From a virus, in the IMG/VR virus record IMGVR_UViG_3300014913_000019, positions 1 to 48,471 of that record: a DNA stretch of 48,471 bases, one strand, 5' to 3'. A program made the translations under genes and the position numbers. This document shows, piece after piece, positions 13,018 to 19,936 of the stretch. Numbering within the stretch: position 1 is the first letter of the stretch; the number at the start of each line of letters is the position of its first letter. Under the pieces are notes generated by a model, which was not told the DNA's origin, made no database searches, and worked only from the letters and a program-made list of their open reading frames with translations.

Positions 13018-15007
13018 GAGGAAAGTGATATTCGCCGAGCGCTTCATCCCCTATTTTTTCATGTCCTACGGAGCCCACATCTTCAACCTGATGAACTTCA
13101 GGAGGCACATCTACTTCGAGCACGGGAGAATCCCGGATATGCGGTGCCATCTTCTGTTTGTTGCTCCACCTGGATTCTGCCTCGATCCCAAAACGTCAGT
13201 GATGTTAGCTGATGGCTCTAGAAAACCACTGTCTGAAATCGAAGTCGGAGACGAACTAATGAAAGCTTACAGCAAGAAGAGAAATGTTGTATTAGCGAAG
13301 GTCGAGAGAGTAGCGACAGAAATCTTGGAGATCCAACCTCACGATATTAAGTGTTCGCCAGAGCATCTTATCTTGACCGATAAGGGCTGGAGAAGAGCTG
13401 GCGAACTTAAAGTAGGGGATAGGATGGCAACTTGCTTCACTTACAACGATTTGAGGCTGTTGGGCTTCTGGATAGCTGAAGGTCGCTTTGAAGGTAAAGG
13501 CCCATGGACGCCTACGCTCTCAAATACGGATCAGAAGTTGCTCGCCTCTTATCAGAGAGCTCTAGATGCCTTTGGAGTAAAATTGACTCCAAGAAGTCAT
13601 AACGAATTTGCATGTGTCCAACCGAACTATAAAACTTACCATGAGAACCAATTCGCTAAATTCTTAAGGTATTTAGGCTTTCGAAAAGCAAAGGCACAGG
13701 AGAAATTCATTCCAGAGGAACTCTTCACACTTCCGTGTTTTGCTAAGCGGATGCTATGTCGAGGATTGTGGGATGGCGACGGATGGAAGCACGGATACGC
13801 AACCAGCTCAACGAGATTAGCGAATGATCTTAATCAATTACTAAGAGATCTAAACGTAGAATTTTCCTACTACCCACATGATTATAAGGCAACGAAGCAG
13901 TGCTCGGCGTTCTACATCCATAAGAATTCTTGGGACTTCCTAAAGAGAACTGCAAGATTCGAACCAAGGAAAGCTCTTGGATTCGCCGCGGTTAAATCCA
14001 TTAGAAAGATTAAAGGACCAAGATATCTCATAGACATAACAACTTCGGCTGGCCATTTTGTGGCGAATAATGTTATAGTCCACAATTCAAAGTCCTTCTT
14101 CATGAAGCAGTGCTTCTCCGAGGACTTCGGCATACTCAACACTCCGACGATCAAGACCACGTTTCAGGGCTCGTGCACTGAGGCAGGATTCGTTGGTACC
14201 ATAGAGAAGAACAAGGGAACTCCGATCAAGCGCATGGGCTTAGCAGAGGAGTACAAGGATGGCATAGTTGCGATAGAGGAGTTCACTGCAATAACCAAAG
14301 TCCTTGAGCAGAAGCATTCTCTAACATTTGAAGCCCAGCTCAACTCAGCGCTGTTCGGAGGTCTCGTCAAGAAGAGGCTAGCTTCAGGCAGTATAAGCTA
14401 CAGGACGAGGGTAACGCTCATAGCCGGTACTCAGATAGCGAAGTTCGACATAAGCGGTGGGCTGGGAAGGAGACTGAGCTACATTTATTGGGTGCCCTCT
14501 CCTTCAGACTTTAGAAAATTAGCACAAGCTGTTAGGGAAGGAGAGAACGTTCCGTTGGACAAGCGCTCCTTGGTCGAGTACAGAAACAGGCTAATGGACC
14601 TCCAGAAGTCGCTCGACAGGATAAGGCGTGTGACTTTCTCGGACGACCTCTACGACTTCCTCAGCAGTAAACCGCACTTCGAGATCCTGCTCTACAAGAA
14701 GATGGCTCTGGGGTACAACCTGTTTACGAGGACTATATCTCCGGACTTCGAGGTTACGCTCGATGCGAGGCTGAAAGTCTTACTGAAGCGTGCCATGAAG
14801 TGGAGGGAACAGCTTTTGGCAGACCCAGAGGGAGCTCAGGTCATTGAGATACTGAAGAGGCACGGAGGCCTGATGAGCAAGGAGGATCTACAGACCGAGC
14901 TCCTGCGCTACTCGATAAACTGGGAAACCTCTTCCCGGATTATAGACAAGCTTTTAAGGTTGAGGAAGATAAGGTGGACGAGAGGAGGCAAGCTAGCAGT
15001 TGTGTAA
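12980..15007 (+). CDS. MCM-like AAA+ helicase interrupted by an intein in the P-loop
   Basis: 675 residues from a CTG start at 12980, or 660 from GTG 13025. The segment LTLYDEGLKILSERK before the GTG reads as protein and has AGGGAGGTGG six bases upstream; no ATG/GTG/TTG is available there. Without the intein, LLFVAPPGF joins SKSFFMKQ to form a Walker A (PPGFSKS). Walker B-like GIVAIEEF, a threonine/glutamine sensor (LIAGTQIAKF) and the GGLGRRLSYI arginines follow, and a winged helix (residues about 590-660 from the GTG) closes the protein. This fits MCM-like viral replicative helicases, but an unusual AAA+ family is possible. Confidence 0.75.
   Translation: MTLYDEGLKILSERKVIFAERFIPYFFMSYGAHIFNLMNFRRHIYFEHGRIPDMRCHLLFVAPPGFCLDPKTSVMLADGSRKPLSEIEVGDELMKAYSKKRNVVLAKVERVATEILEIQPHDIKCSPEHLILTDKGWRRAGELKVGDRMATCFTYNDLRLLGFWIAEGRFEGKGPWTPTLSNTDQKLLASYQRALDAFGVKLTPRSHNEFACVQPNYKTYHENQFAKFLRYLGFRKAKAQEKFIPEELFTLPCFAKRMLCRGLWDGDGWKHGYATSSTRLANDLNQLLRDLNVEFSYYPHDYKATKQCSAFYIHKNSWDFLKRTARFEPRKALGFAAVKSIRKIKGPRYLIDITTSAGHFVANNVIVHNSKSFFMKQCFSEDFGILNTPTIKTTFQGSCTEAGFVGTIEKNKGTPIKRMGLAEEYKDGIVAIEEFTAITKVLEQKHSLTFEAQLNSALFGGLVKKRLASGSISYRTRVTLIAGTQIAKFDISGGLGRRLSYIYWVPSPSDFRKLAQAVREGENVPLDKRSLVEYRNRLMDLQKSLDRIRRVTFSDDLYDFLSSKPHFEILLYKKMALGYNLFTRTISPDFEVTLDARLKVLLKRAMKWREQLLADPEGAQVIEILKRHGGLMSKEDLQTELLRYSINWETSSRIIDKLLRLRKIRWTRGGKLAVV
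13178..14086 (+). mobile_element. Intein 1 with LAGLIDADG endonuclease, in the helicase P-loop
   Basis: 303 residues. Splicing block A starts with Cys (CLDPKTSVMLADG), block B holds CSPEHLILT, the endonuclease domain has two LAGLIDADG-type motifs (LLGFWIAEG and CRGLWDGDG), and the C-terminal blocks are YLIDITTSAGHFVANNVIVHN followed by Ser. Cys1, the penultimate His and final Asn, and Ser+1 are all present, so protein splicing should work. Both acidic endonuclease residues are kept, so it may be an active homing element. P-loops are favoured intein sites. Confidence 0.95.
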
Positions 15008-15206
15008 AATAATTATCCAATCGCACTGGACGCTTGAGAGGAGAAAGATCAGATTTAAGGAGAACCCGCTTAAGTGGTTCGTTCAACTGATATTAGGAAG
15101 ACCTATGGGACCAGAAATGCCTATGCGCCATTTCGACGTAAGGCTCACGGATGAAGAGTTAATGGGCTGGACGCTAGACGGAGAGGATGAAAATGCCGAG
15201 ACCTAA
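15000..15206 (+). CDS. Small hypothetical protein
   Basis: 68 residues; TTG at 15000 overlaps the helicase stop and follows GGAGGCAAGC. A basic N-terminal half (WTLERRKIRFKENPLKW) and an acidic tail (DEELMGWTLDGEDENAE). No family recognised. The 3' end overlaps the next start. Confidence 0.5.
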   Translation: MCKIIIQSHWTLERRKIRFKENPLKWFVQLILGRPMGPEMPMRHFDVRLTDEELMGWTLDGEDENAET

Positions 15207-15630
15207 GAAAGAGGAGCCTATGAGTTTAACAACGGTTTATATCCCGACGAAGGCTCTGGAGTGGATAAGGGCGAACAGCAGGTCGATAGCAGGGTTCATC
15301 AGAGAGGCTGTGGTTGAGAAGATAGAGCGTGAGCAGAGCTATCAGGCTCAGATAGAGAAGCTCGAAAAGGAGATTCAGGAGCTGAACGACAAGGTAAAGT
15401 TCAAGAAGATGAAGCTCGAGGAGCTGAGGAAGAAGAAAGCCGAATATGAAAGACAACAGCGTCTGATGGAGCTCAGGGAGAGGATAGCGACTGCGATAGT
15501 CAACATTCACTACACCGATTACTTGGAGTGCGCAAGGGATTTAAGGGAGCTGGGCAAAGATATGAAATGGGAAGAGTGGCGCGACTTAGTTAAATCGGTG
15601 TGGGACGAGGTGAGGATAAACGGATTCTGA
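15187..15630 (+). CDS. Ribbon-helix-helix-like N-terminus with coiled coil
   Basis: 147 residues (ATG 15187, or ATG 15193). LTTVYIPTKALEWIRANSRSIAGFIREAVVEKI looks like a ribbon-helix-helix unit, a strand followed by two helices that binds DNA as a dimer, though the strand is not strongly basic. Residues about 50-105 are a long charged coiled coil (IEKLEKEIQELNDKVKF). It is a candidate regulator for the repeated palindrome, without direct proof. Confidence 0.6.
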   Translation: MKMPRPKKEEPMSLTTVYIPTKALEWIRANSRSIAGFIREAVVEKIEREQSYQAQIEKLEKEIQELNDKVKFKKMKLEELRKKKAEYERQQRLMELRERIATAIVNIHYTDYLECARDLRELGKDMKWEEWRDLVKSVWDEVRINGF

Positions 15631-15640
15631 GGAGTGGTCT

Positions 15641-16306
15641 CTGTACAGGATCTGGGTTACGGATCTCGGAACTTGTCCAAGGCGAATACAACTAAGATAT
15701 CAGGAAGCCGAAATGCTACCTCCGCACTTCTACCAGCTCAAGGGCGAAATCACGCATGAGGCTATCGAGCAGATACTGAGAGGAGAAGAGCCAACCATAG
15801 AAGCAGACGAGGAAGTGAAGCGGGAAGTAGAGAAGCCCCTGTCTAACTTTCAGAAGTGGCTTGAGTCTACGGAGCTTGACATATCGGGCGCACAGTACGA
15901 GCTGAAGCTTGAGATGCCCGCGCCTCTCTCAACTCCAAACAGCGAGGAGTACGTCTTGGTCGGCAAGCTTGATTTGATCACTCCGAACCTCATCATAGAT
16001 TTCAAGACCGGTACGGCTCAGAGGAGGAAGGAGCACAAGATTCAGCTCGTTGCGTATAAGATATTAGCCGAGCACAACAAAATAGCTAAAGATCCGAGGT
16101 TAGTCAATGTGTTCCTGGGAGGCAAAGAGCCGAAGGAAATCGAGTACACAAACGAGGAGATTAAGAAGGTTGAATCCGAGTTCTATGATCTGATGAACGA
16201 GCACGTCGGAATGCTTGAGGCGATAAAGAGGGGCATGAAGATGCCGTGCCAGATAAGCTTCAAGTGCGTTTACTGTCCTTTCGTCCACATATGCAGGGGG
16301 TATTGA
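15641..16306 (+). CDS. Cas4-like PD-(D/E)xK nuclease with Fe-S cysteines
   Basis: 222 residues if started at CTG 15641 (GAGGAGTG just upstream); the first ATG (15713) would cut off VTDLGTCPRRIQLRY, which belongs to the Cas4/AddB pattern and includes the first cluster cysteine. The nuclease core is GKLDLI...LIIDFKTGTAQ with a Gln-containing helix HKIQLVAYKIL. The C-terminus FKCVYCPFVHIC supplies the remaining cysteines. Such enzymes trim DNA ends 5' to 3' or process ends for recombination. In a virus it may serve recombination-dependent replication or defence interference. No cas1 or CRISPR is nearby. Confidence 0.8.
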   Translation: MYRIWVTDLGTCPRRIQLRYQEAEMLPPHFYQLKGEITHEAIEQILRGEEPTIEADEEVKREVEKPLSNFQKWLESTELDISGAQYELKLEMPAPLSTPNSEEYVLVGKLDLITPNLIIDFKTGTAQRRKEHKIQLVAYKILAEHNKIAKDPRLVNVFLGGKEPKEIEYTNEEIKKVESEFYDLMNEHVGMLEAIKRGMKMPCQISFKCVYCPFVHICRGY

Positions 16307-16307
16307 G

Positions 16308-16445
16308 ATGGATAAGAGAGTAATACTGCACGGGGAGCTTTCCAGACTGCTGTACAGATTAGGCCACTCGAACCCATCCGAGATAAACCGCATAGTCTCG
16401 AAGATGGTCGATGCGTACTTCAAAGCGAAGGAGGAGATCGGATGA
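16308..16445 (+). CDS. Small helical protein
   Basis: 45 residues, ATG one base after the nuclease stop; stop overlaps the next ATG (GGATGA). Sequence MDKRVILHGELSRLL... to AKEEIG is predicted as two helices. Function unknown. Confidence 0.45.
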   Translation: MDKRVILHGELSRLLYRLGHSNPSEINRIVSKMVDAYFKAKEEIG

Positions 16446-16630
16446 AGCTGAAACGCGTATTCTGGATAGCTTTCGGAATATTCATAACTCCAGCGGTGCT
16501 CTACTTCGTCCTGCTAGAAATGCTGTGGAACCACCTGCAGGCAAGACGCATCGTCAAGAAGCTCGCTAAGAGCAGGAAGCCCAAGGATCAGCTGATAAGG
16601 CTCTTGGTATACAAAATATTCGGGATGTGA
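16442..16630 (+). CDS. Small membrane protein
   Basis: 62 residues. One strong transmembrane helix at about residues 6-29 (VFWIAFGIFITPAVLYFVLL), then a basic cytoplasmic tail (RRIVKKLAKSRKPKDQL). The ATG overlaps the preceding stop. Could be a membrane anchor or lysis-related protein; nothing specific is shown. Confidence 0.55.
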   Translation: MKLKRVFWIAFGIFITPAVLYFVLLEMLWNHLQARRIVKKLAKSRKPKDQLIRLLVYKIFGM

Positions 16631-16634
16631 TGCT

Positions 16635-16925
16635 GTGAACCCTCTATTCCATCCTATTCGTTATAGGATCATAAAGCTATTACTAATACGTCAACCAATT
16701 AGCTGTAAAGAAGTAGCTGAAGCTTTAGATATAGATGAGGAGACTGCATCGTTCCATTTAGCGAAGCTCGACTTAGAGAAATTGGTGATGAGTGAGATAA
16801 AGGAGAACGAGAGGTGTTACAGGCTCAACGAAGATGAGCTCTTCCTATGCTTAGAAGAGGCTCAGGATGAGATTAGAAAGATGATCAGAAAGCTTTATAT
16901 GAATAAGAGATGGGAGGTGAGATGA
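16635..16925 (+). CDS. ArsR-like winged-helix transcription regulator
   Basis: 96 residues from GTG 16635. HPIRYRIIKLLLIRQPISCKEVAEALDIDEETASFHLAKLDLEKLV is a typical ArsR/TrmB-type helix-turn-helix, followed by a wing (CYRLNEDE) and a C-terminal dimer helix. Archaeal viruses commonly use such repressors. It is the best single candidate for binding the AT-rich palindromes, but no binding site lies next to its own gene. Confidence 0.75.
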   Translation: MNPLFHPIRYRIIKLLLIRQPISCKEVAEALDIDEETASFHLAKLDLEKLVMSEIKENERCYRLNEDELFLCLEEAQDEIRKMIRKLYMNKRWEVR

Positions 16926-17113
16926 TGAAAGTATTGAGCGATAAAGAGCTGGAGAGAATCTTTGAGATGTTTCAGGAAATGAAGGATAAGATAGGCGTAG
17001 CGAGGGATCACCTGTTCGACCTCAAGCACAACCTCATGGCTTACCGCCTGAGCGATGCACTCAACATCATCGACGAAGTGGAGGACATATTGTTCAGCGA
17101 AGAAGAAAGATAA
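16922..17113 (+). CDS. Small helical protein
   Basis: 63 residues from ATG 16922, which overlaps the ArsR-like stop (GATGATG). Wholly helical and acidic (DKELERIFEMFQEMKDKIG). It may be a co-expressed partner of the regulator. No family recognised. Confidence 0.55.
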   Translation: MMKVLSDKELERIFEMFQEMKDKIGVARDHLFDLKHNLMAYRLSDALNIIDEVEDILFSEEER

Positions 17114-17298
17114 AGAGGCGGGAATGTAGGTGGGCCAGCAAGCCCCGAGAAGAGCACTGCAACGACCCGCTCATTACAGTGGTCGTGGAACGGGGGCCTG
17201 ATCAGCCTCACTCCACGAGAAGCCAGCTCTTCCTCCTTGCGAGCGGGAAGGAGGATAGGGGCAGGCTCACCGATCCTAGAGCCTCGGAATAGGAGGTG
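17114..17298 (+). other. GC-rich leader or small unassigned ORF
   Basis: This 185-base gap is more GC-rich than its surroundings. One frame stays open through it to a TAG at about 17290 and would encode ECRWASKPREEHC... and end DPRASE, but it has no ordinary start codon (a GTG occurs only midway). The region ends with CCTAGAGCCTCGGAATAGGAGG, related to the leader at 3041-3061. It may be a structured 5' leader; a protein cannot be excluded. Confidence 0.35.
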
Positions 17299-17304
17299 AT
17301 GTAT

Positions 17305-17469
17305 TTGCTGAAGGTAAAGAGAAAGACATACACGTTTGAGGAATTCGCCAAAGTCTTAAACCTCGGAGACAGCGCATACCTGCTGTCTATTGACATCCTC
17401 AAGCAGTTTGCCCTCGGATCTGAAGAAGTTCGGAAATACGTTTCAATCGAGTATGTAGTGAGCGAGTGA
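17305..17469 (+). CDS. Small hypothetical protein
   Basis: 54 residues from TTG 17305, or 56 from ATG 17299. AGGAGGT ends one base before the ATG, so the TTG has the correct spacing, as in several other genes here. Sequence LLKVKRKTYTFEEFAKVLNLGD suggests strand then helix. Function unknown. Confidence 0.5.
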   Translation: MLKVKRKTYTFEEFAKVLNLGDSAYLLSIDILKQFALGSEEVRKYVSIEYVVSE

Positions 17470-17475
17470 TATACC

Positions 17476-17664
17476 ATGCTGAAGCTGGCCGTGACCGTGT
17501 GGTTCGCATTCGTACTGTGCGCTGAAGCGGTGAACATGATCTACAGAATGATAACAGAGAAGGATCGAAAGAGCACATGGAAGGAAGATGCACTAGCGAG
17601 CTTCATATCAGCTATGGTGCACGCGGTATTCCTCATCTGGATGCTGATAAGGTGGTGGATTTGA
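17476..17664 (+). CDS. Two-helix small membrane protein
   Basis: 62 residues. Hydrophobic segments at about 3-20 (KLAVTVWFAFVLCAEAV) and 43-60 (FISAMVHAVFLIWMLI) with a charged loop between. Topology is holin-like. The stop overlaps the next start (TTGA). Confidence 0.5.
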   Translation: MLKLAVTVWFAFVLCAEAVNMIYRMITEKDRKSTWKEDALASFISAMVHAVFLIWMLIRWWI

Positions 17665-17828
17665 AGATGGAGCTGTTGATATGGGAGAGACCCAAGAATA
17701 CTTCGGAGAGCGATAGACTCGTTGAGTTGAGGTGGTGCCCGCTAGTGCAGAGCTTCATAGATGCGGTCAGATGCACCAACTGTCCGTACGCTAAAGATAC
17801 GTCGGGAGAGTGCGGGTATGACTGTTAA
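17661..17828 (+). CDS. Small cysteine-rich protein
   Basis: 55 residues from TTG 17661 (ATG at 17667 also possible). CPLVQSFIDAVRCTNCPYA...ECGYDC contains five to six cysteines, suggesting zinc or Fe-S binding. It overlaps both neighbours, as is normal in this operon. Confidence 0.5.
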   Translation: MKMELLIWERPKNTSESDRLVELRWCPLVQSFIDAVRCTNCPYAKDTSGECGYDC

Positions 17829-18165
17829 GAAGTACCGGATCACTACCAAAGACCTCGATGTAGAAGTTGAGGCTGAGAGCAGAGAGGGCGCCATACGCAA
17901 CTTCTTCAGACTGCTGAAGGTGTTCTGGCACGAGTGGAAGGACAAGGTAGGACAGATAGCATCGGTGCACGATGAGGGAGAGGAGTACCCGTTCAGATTA
18001 GTTCCGAGCCTCTACAACATGGGTCTGATAGACGAGGAGACAGCCGTGGCAAACCTGCTGAGAGTATTCGAGGAACAGCCAACGCCTGAAGCTGTAAGCG
18101 ATGCTAAAACTATGCTCTGGGCATTAGCTAAGACTGATAGGTGGATGACGGAGGATTTGAAATGA
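17818..18165 (+). CDS. Hypothetical protein
   Basis: 115 residues from ATG 17818, which overlaps the Cys-rich gene. The N-terminal half has a strand-helix pattern (YRITTKDLDVEVEAESREGAIRNFFRLLK) like small phage DUFs; the rest is helical. Function unknown. Confidence 0.55.
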   Translation: MTVKKYRITTKDLDVEVEAESREGAIRNFFRLLKVFWHEWKDKVGQIASVHDEGEEYPFRLVPSLYNMGLIDEETAVANLLRVFEEQPTPEAVSDAKTMLWALAKTDRWMTEDLK

Positions 18166-18674
18166 ACTTAAAAGAGATGCGTGACGAGCTGATCAAGAGG
18201 TGTAAAGCTGGTCCGTCTTCGGATTACCAAGATCTCTGGATAACAATAAACAGTATGCTCAAAGAGTTCGAGACCGAGCTCAGAGTGAAGCTCGCATCGC
18301 TTGAAATCAAAGCAGAGACTCTTCCTTTGACTAAGGAGGAAGAGATCTCAGCGCTTGCTCAAATCCAGCTTCTTAGCGAGATTTTAGGAGATGAAGTCTT
18401 CCGAGATCTTCAGCTGTGCATCTCAGAGCAACACAAAGCTCACAGCGAAGTGTTGGATCTCCTGACCAGAGCGTGGCTGAGATCCATGGACTCGGGAGAT
18501 TATTACTTGATAGGAGAGGAACTTGAGAAACTTATACTAAAGCTAGAACCGCCTTATTTGCCATGTATAAGGTGTGGCAGGAAGATGTCTTGGCTCAGAT
18601 ATCACGCAAGACAGGGCATGTGTATGAAGTGCGCTAAAGAAGTATCCAAGGAGGCGAACGAGGAGTGCCAATAA
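18162..18674 (+). CDS. Helical protein with C-terminal zinc ribbon
   Basis: 170 residues from ATG 18162, overlapping the previous stop (AATGA). About 130 residues of helices are followed by CIRCGRKMSWLRYHARQGMCMKC, one zinc ribbon. Mixed helical/zinc structure suggests a nucleic-acid or complex adaptor role; no family recognised. Confidence 0.6.
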   Translation: MNLKEMRDELIKRCKAGPSSDYQDLWITINSMLKEFETELRVKLASLEIKAETLPLTKEEEISALAQIQLLSEILGDEVFRDLQLCISEQHKAHSEVLDLLTRAWLRSMDSGDYYLIGEELEKLILKLEPPYLPCIRCGRKMSWLRYHARQGMCMKCAKEVSKEANEECQ

Positions 18675-18769
18675 CTCTCCTTATTCTTTTCCTCATCATC
18701 TTACCACTCGACTATTCTCATCCGAACGATATGCCGCTATCCGAGAAGTACAGACAGGAGTGTGGGTGA
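18665..18769 (+). CDS. 34-residue membrane-anchored peptide
   Basis: GTG at 18665 lies 10 bases after AAGGAGG (18648-18654) and the TGA overlaps the next ATG (TGATG). The product starts with a strongly hydrophobic helix (MPITLLILFLIILPL) followed by a short polar tail ending YRQECG. Coupling at both ends argues for a real gene. Size and topology fit a small anchor or lysis peptide. Confidence 0.5.
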   Translation: MPITLLILFLIILPLDYSHPNDMPLSEKYRQECG

Positions 18770-18915
18770 TGATCGAGATAAAGAAGTCAGGCGTGTATTG
18801 GGAAGTGATAAAGGACGGACACCTGTTTTGCCTGTACAGGACTAAGAAGCTCGCCGAAGATATAAAGGAGGATCTCGAAAAGCTTGAGAGAAGTCTGGAC
18901 AAGAAGAGGTGCTAG
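18769..18915 (+). CDS. Small hypothetical protein
   Basis: 48 residues; ATG overlaps the stop of the membrane peptide. Beta start (MIEIKKSGVYWEVIKDG) then a charged helix (LAEDIKEDLEKLERSLDKK). Function unknown. Confidence 0.5.
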   Translation: MIEIKKSGVYWEVIKDGHLFCLYRTKKLAEDIKEDLEKLERSLDKKRC

Positions 18916-19102
18916 GATAACGATACACAGAGCTACCAGAGAGCTCAAGTGCGATGGAGACTGCGGGTTCTATATCCAGCCTGATGAGCGCTACGTCGAA
19001 GTCAATACGCCTATTGAGACCAAGCTTGGGATCTCTTATATAACCAAGAGATACTGTTTAGGATGCTGGAAAGTGTATAAGCACGAATACCTGAGGGAGT
19101 GA
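18884..19102 (+). CDS. Zinc-finger-like small protein
   Basis: 72 residues from TTG 18884; the first 11 residues overlap the previous gene and an in-frame ATA at 18917 follows AGAGGTG, so the real start is uncertain. CDGDCGFYIQPDERYVEV...YCLGCWKVYKHE has two C-x(2-3)-C pairs typical of a treble-clef or zinc ribbon found in phage small proteins. Confidence 0.6.
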   Translation: MREVWTRRGARITIHRATRELKCDGDCGFYIQPDERYVEVNTPIETKLGISYITKRYCLGCWKVYKHEYLRE

Positions 19103-19103
19103 C

Positions 19104-19616
19104 ATGCCACGAAAGAAGTCTCATTCAAAGCTCGGCAAGATATTTGAGCAGGAGGTATCCAGATCGCTAAGAGCATTCAAGAATAGGCATCCGAATACGT
19201 TCTTCTATCACAGACTGAGCGACACCATGAGCTATATACAGGTTCCGAACGTGATAATTCCTAAACAACCCGGAGACTTCATAGCTCTCTACAGAGGCGT
19301 GTTCTACCTCATCGAGTGCAAGTCCATGCACGTTGATAGGTTCGACATGAACCATCTGCTCCCGCATCAGAGAGAGGGATTAGCACAGGTAGTGAAAGCT
19401 GGAGGAAGAGGAGTCTTGTTGTTCAGTTTCAGGAGGAAGAGGCCTGTGATGTGCTATGCTGTTCACTACTTCGACTACAAGGCGGTTGAAGATGCGCTGA
19501 GAGGAGAGAGGAAGAGCATACCCAGAGACGCATTAGAGGAGATAGGTACTAAGCTTGAGAGGATACCGCGTGTTGGATGGGATCTCTCTAAAGTATTTAT
19601 ATCAGAACGAGAATAA
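19104..19616 (+). CDS. Holliday-junction-resolvase-like nuclease (RecU/Hjc fold)
   Basis: 170 residues. GKIFEQEVSRSL, a Tyr-His-Arg strand, KQPGDFIAL and FYLIECKS give the E...D...ExK active-site pattern of the RecU/Hjc group; a Gln-containing helix (LPHQREGLAQVV) follows at the expected place. These enzymes cut four-way DNA junctions made by recombination and before packaging. It is near Sak4, Cas4-like and SSB-like genes in one direction, fitting a recombination set. Confidence 0.8.
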   Translation: MPRKKSHSKLGKIFEQEVSRSLRAFKNRHPNTFFYHRLSDTMSYIQVPNVIIPKQPGDFIALYRGVFYLIECKSMHVDRFDMNHLLPHQREGLAQVVKAGGRGVLLFSFRRKRPVMCYAVHYFDYKAVEDALRGERKSIPRDALEEIGTKLERIPRVGWDLSKVFISERE

Positions 19617-19630
19617 AGGAGTGATGAAAT

Positions 19631-19936
19631 ATGAGAGAAGAGGAGATAGACAGGCTGATAAGGAGCAAGCCCAACGTCTTGAGCTGGAGAGACGATCTAA
19701 CGAAGGTAAAGAACGGAAAGAACACGGGCGAACCTTGTATCACAGTGTTCGTTGCGAGGAAAGTAAAGGCATCGGAGCTCAGACCTGATGAGCTGATACC
19801 TCCAGAGATAGGCGGTGTGAAGACAGACGTGGTAGAGCTTGCACCTGAAGACTTCGAGATAGGGGATACCAAAGCGGGGAGACTTCCTCCCAGCGTTCAG
19901 AAGAGGATAGCTGGAGGTGTCAGAGGTGTCGAGTAA
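19631..19936 (+). CDS. Prodomain-like protein preceding the cysteine protease
   Basis: 101 residues; ATG after AAAGGAGTGATGAAAT. The sequence EPCITVFVARKVKASELRPDELIPPEIGG resembles the N-terminal strand region found before bacterial and archaeal secreted-type peptidases, here without the expected catalytic domain in frame. It overlaps the papain-like gene by 20 bases in the +1 frame. It may be a separate prodomain or chaperone, or the first half of a fusion joined by frameshift. Confidence 0.55.
   Translation: MREEEIDRLIRSKPNVLSWRDDLTKVKNGKNTGEPCITVFVARKVKASELRPDELIPPEIGGVKTDVVELAPEDFEIGDTKAGRLPPSVQKRIAGGVRGVE

Noticed and set aside
13047-13060. CCCCTATTTTTTCATG as a terminator or leader
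   Set aside because: It lies within the helicase reading frame (Pro-Tyr-Phe-Phe-Met).
15641-16306. Cas4-like gene as sign of a CRISPR-Cas locus
   Set aside because: No cas1, cas2 or repeat-spacer array is visible; stand-alone Cas4-like nucleases are common in archaeal viruses.
17114-17298. A tRNA or rRNA fragment in the GC-rich gap
   Set aside because: No cloverleaf, T-loop or CCA-type pattern could be folded by eye.
18676-18695. CTCTCCTTATTCTTTTCC as a terminator
   Set aside because: It encodes the hydrophobic helix of the 34-residue peptide at 18665-18769.
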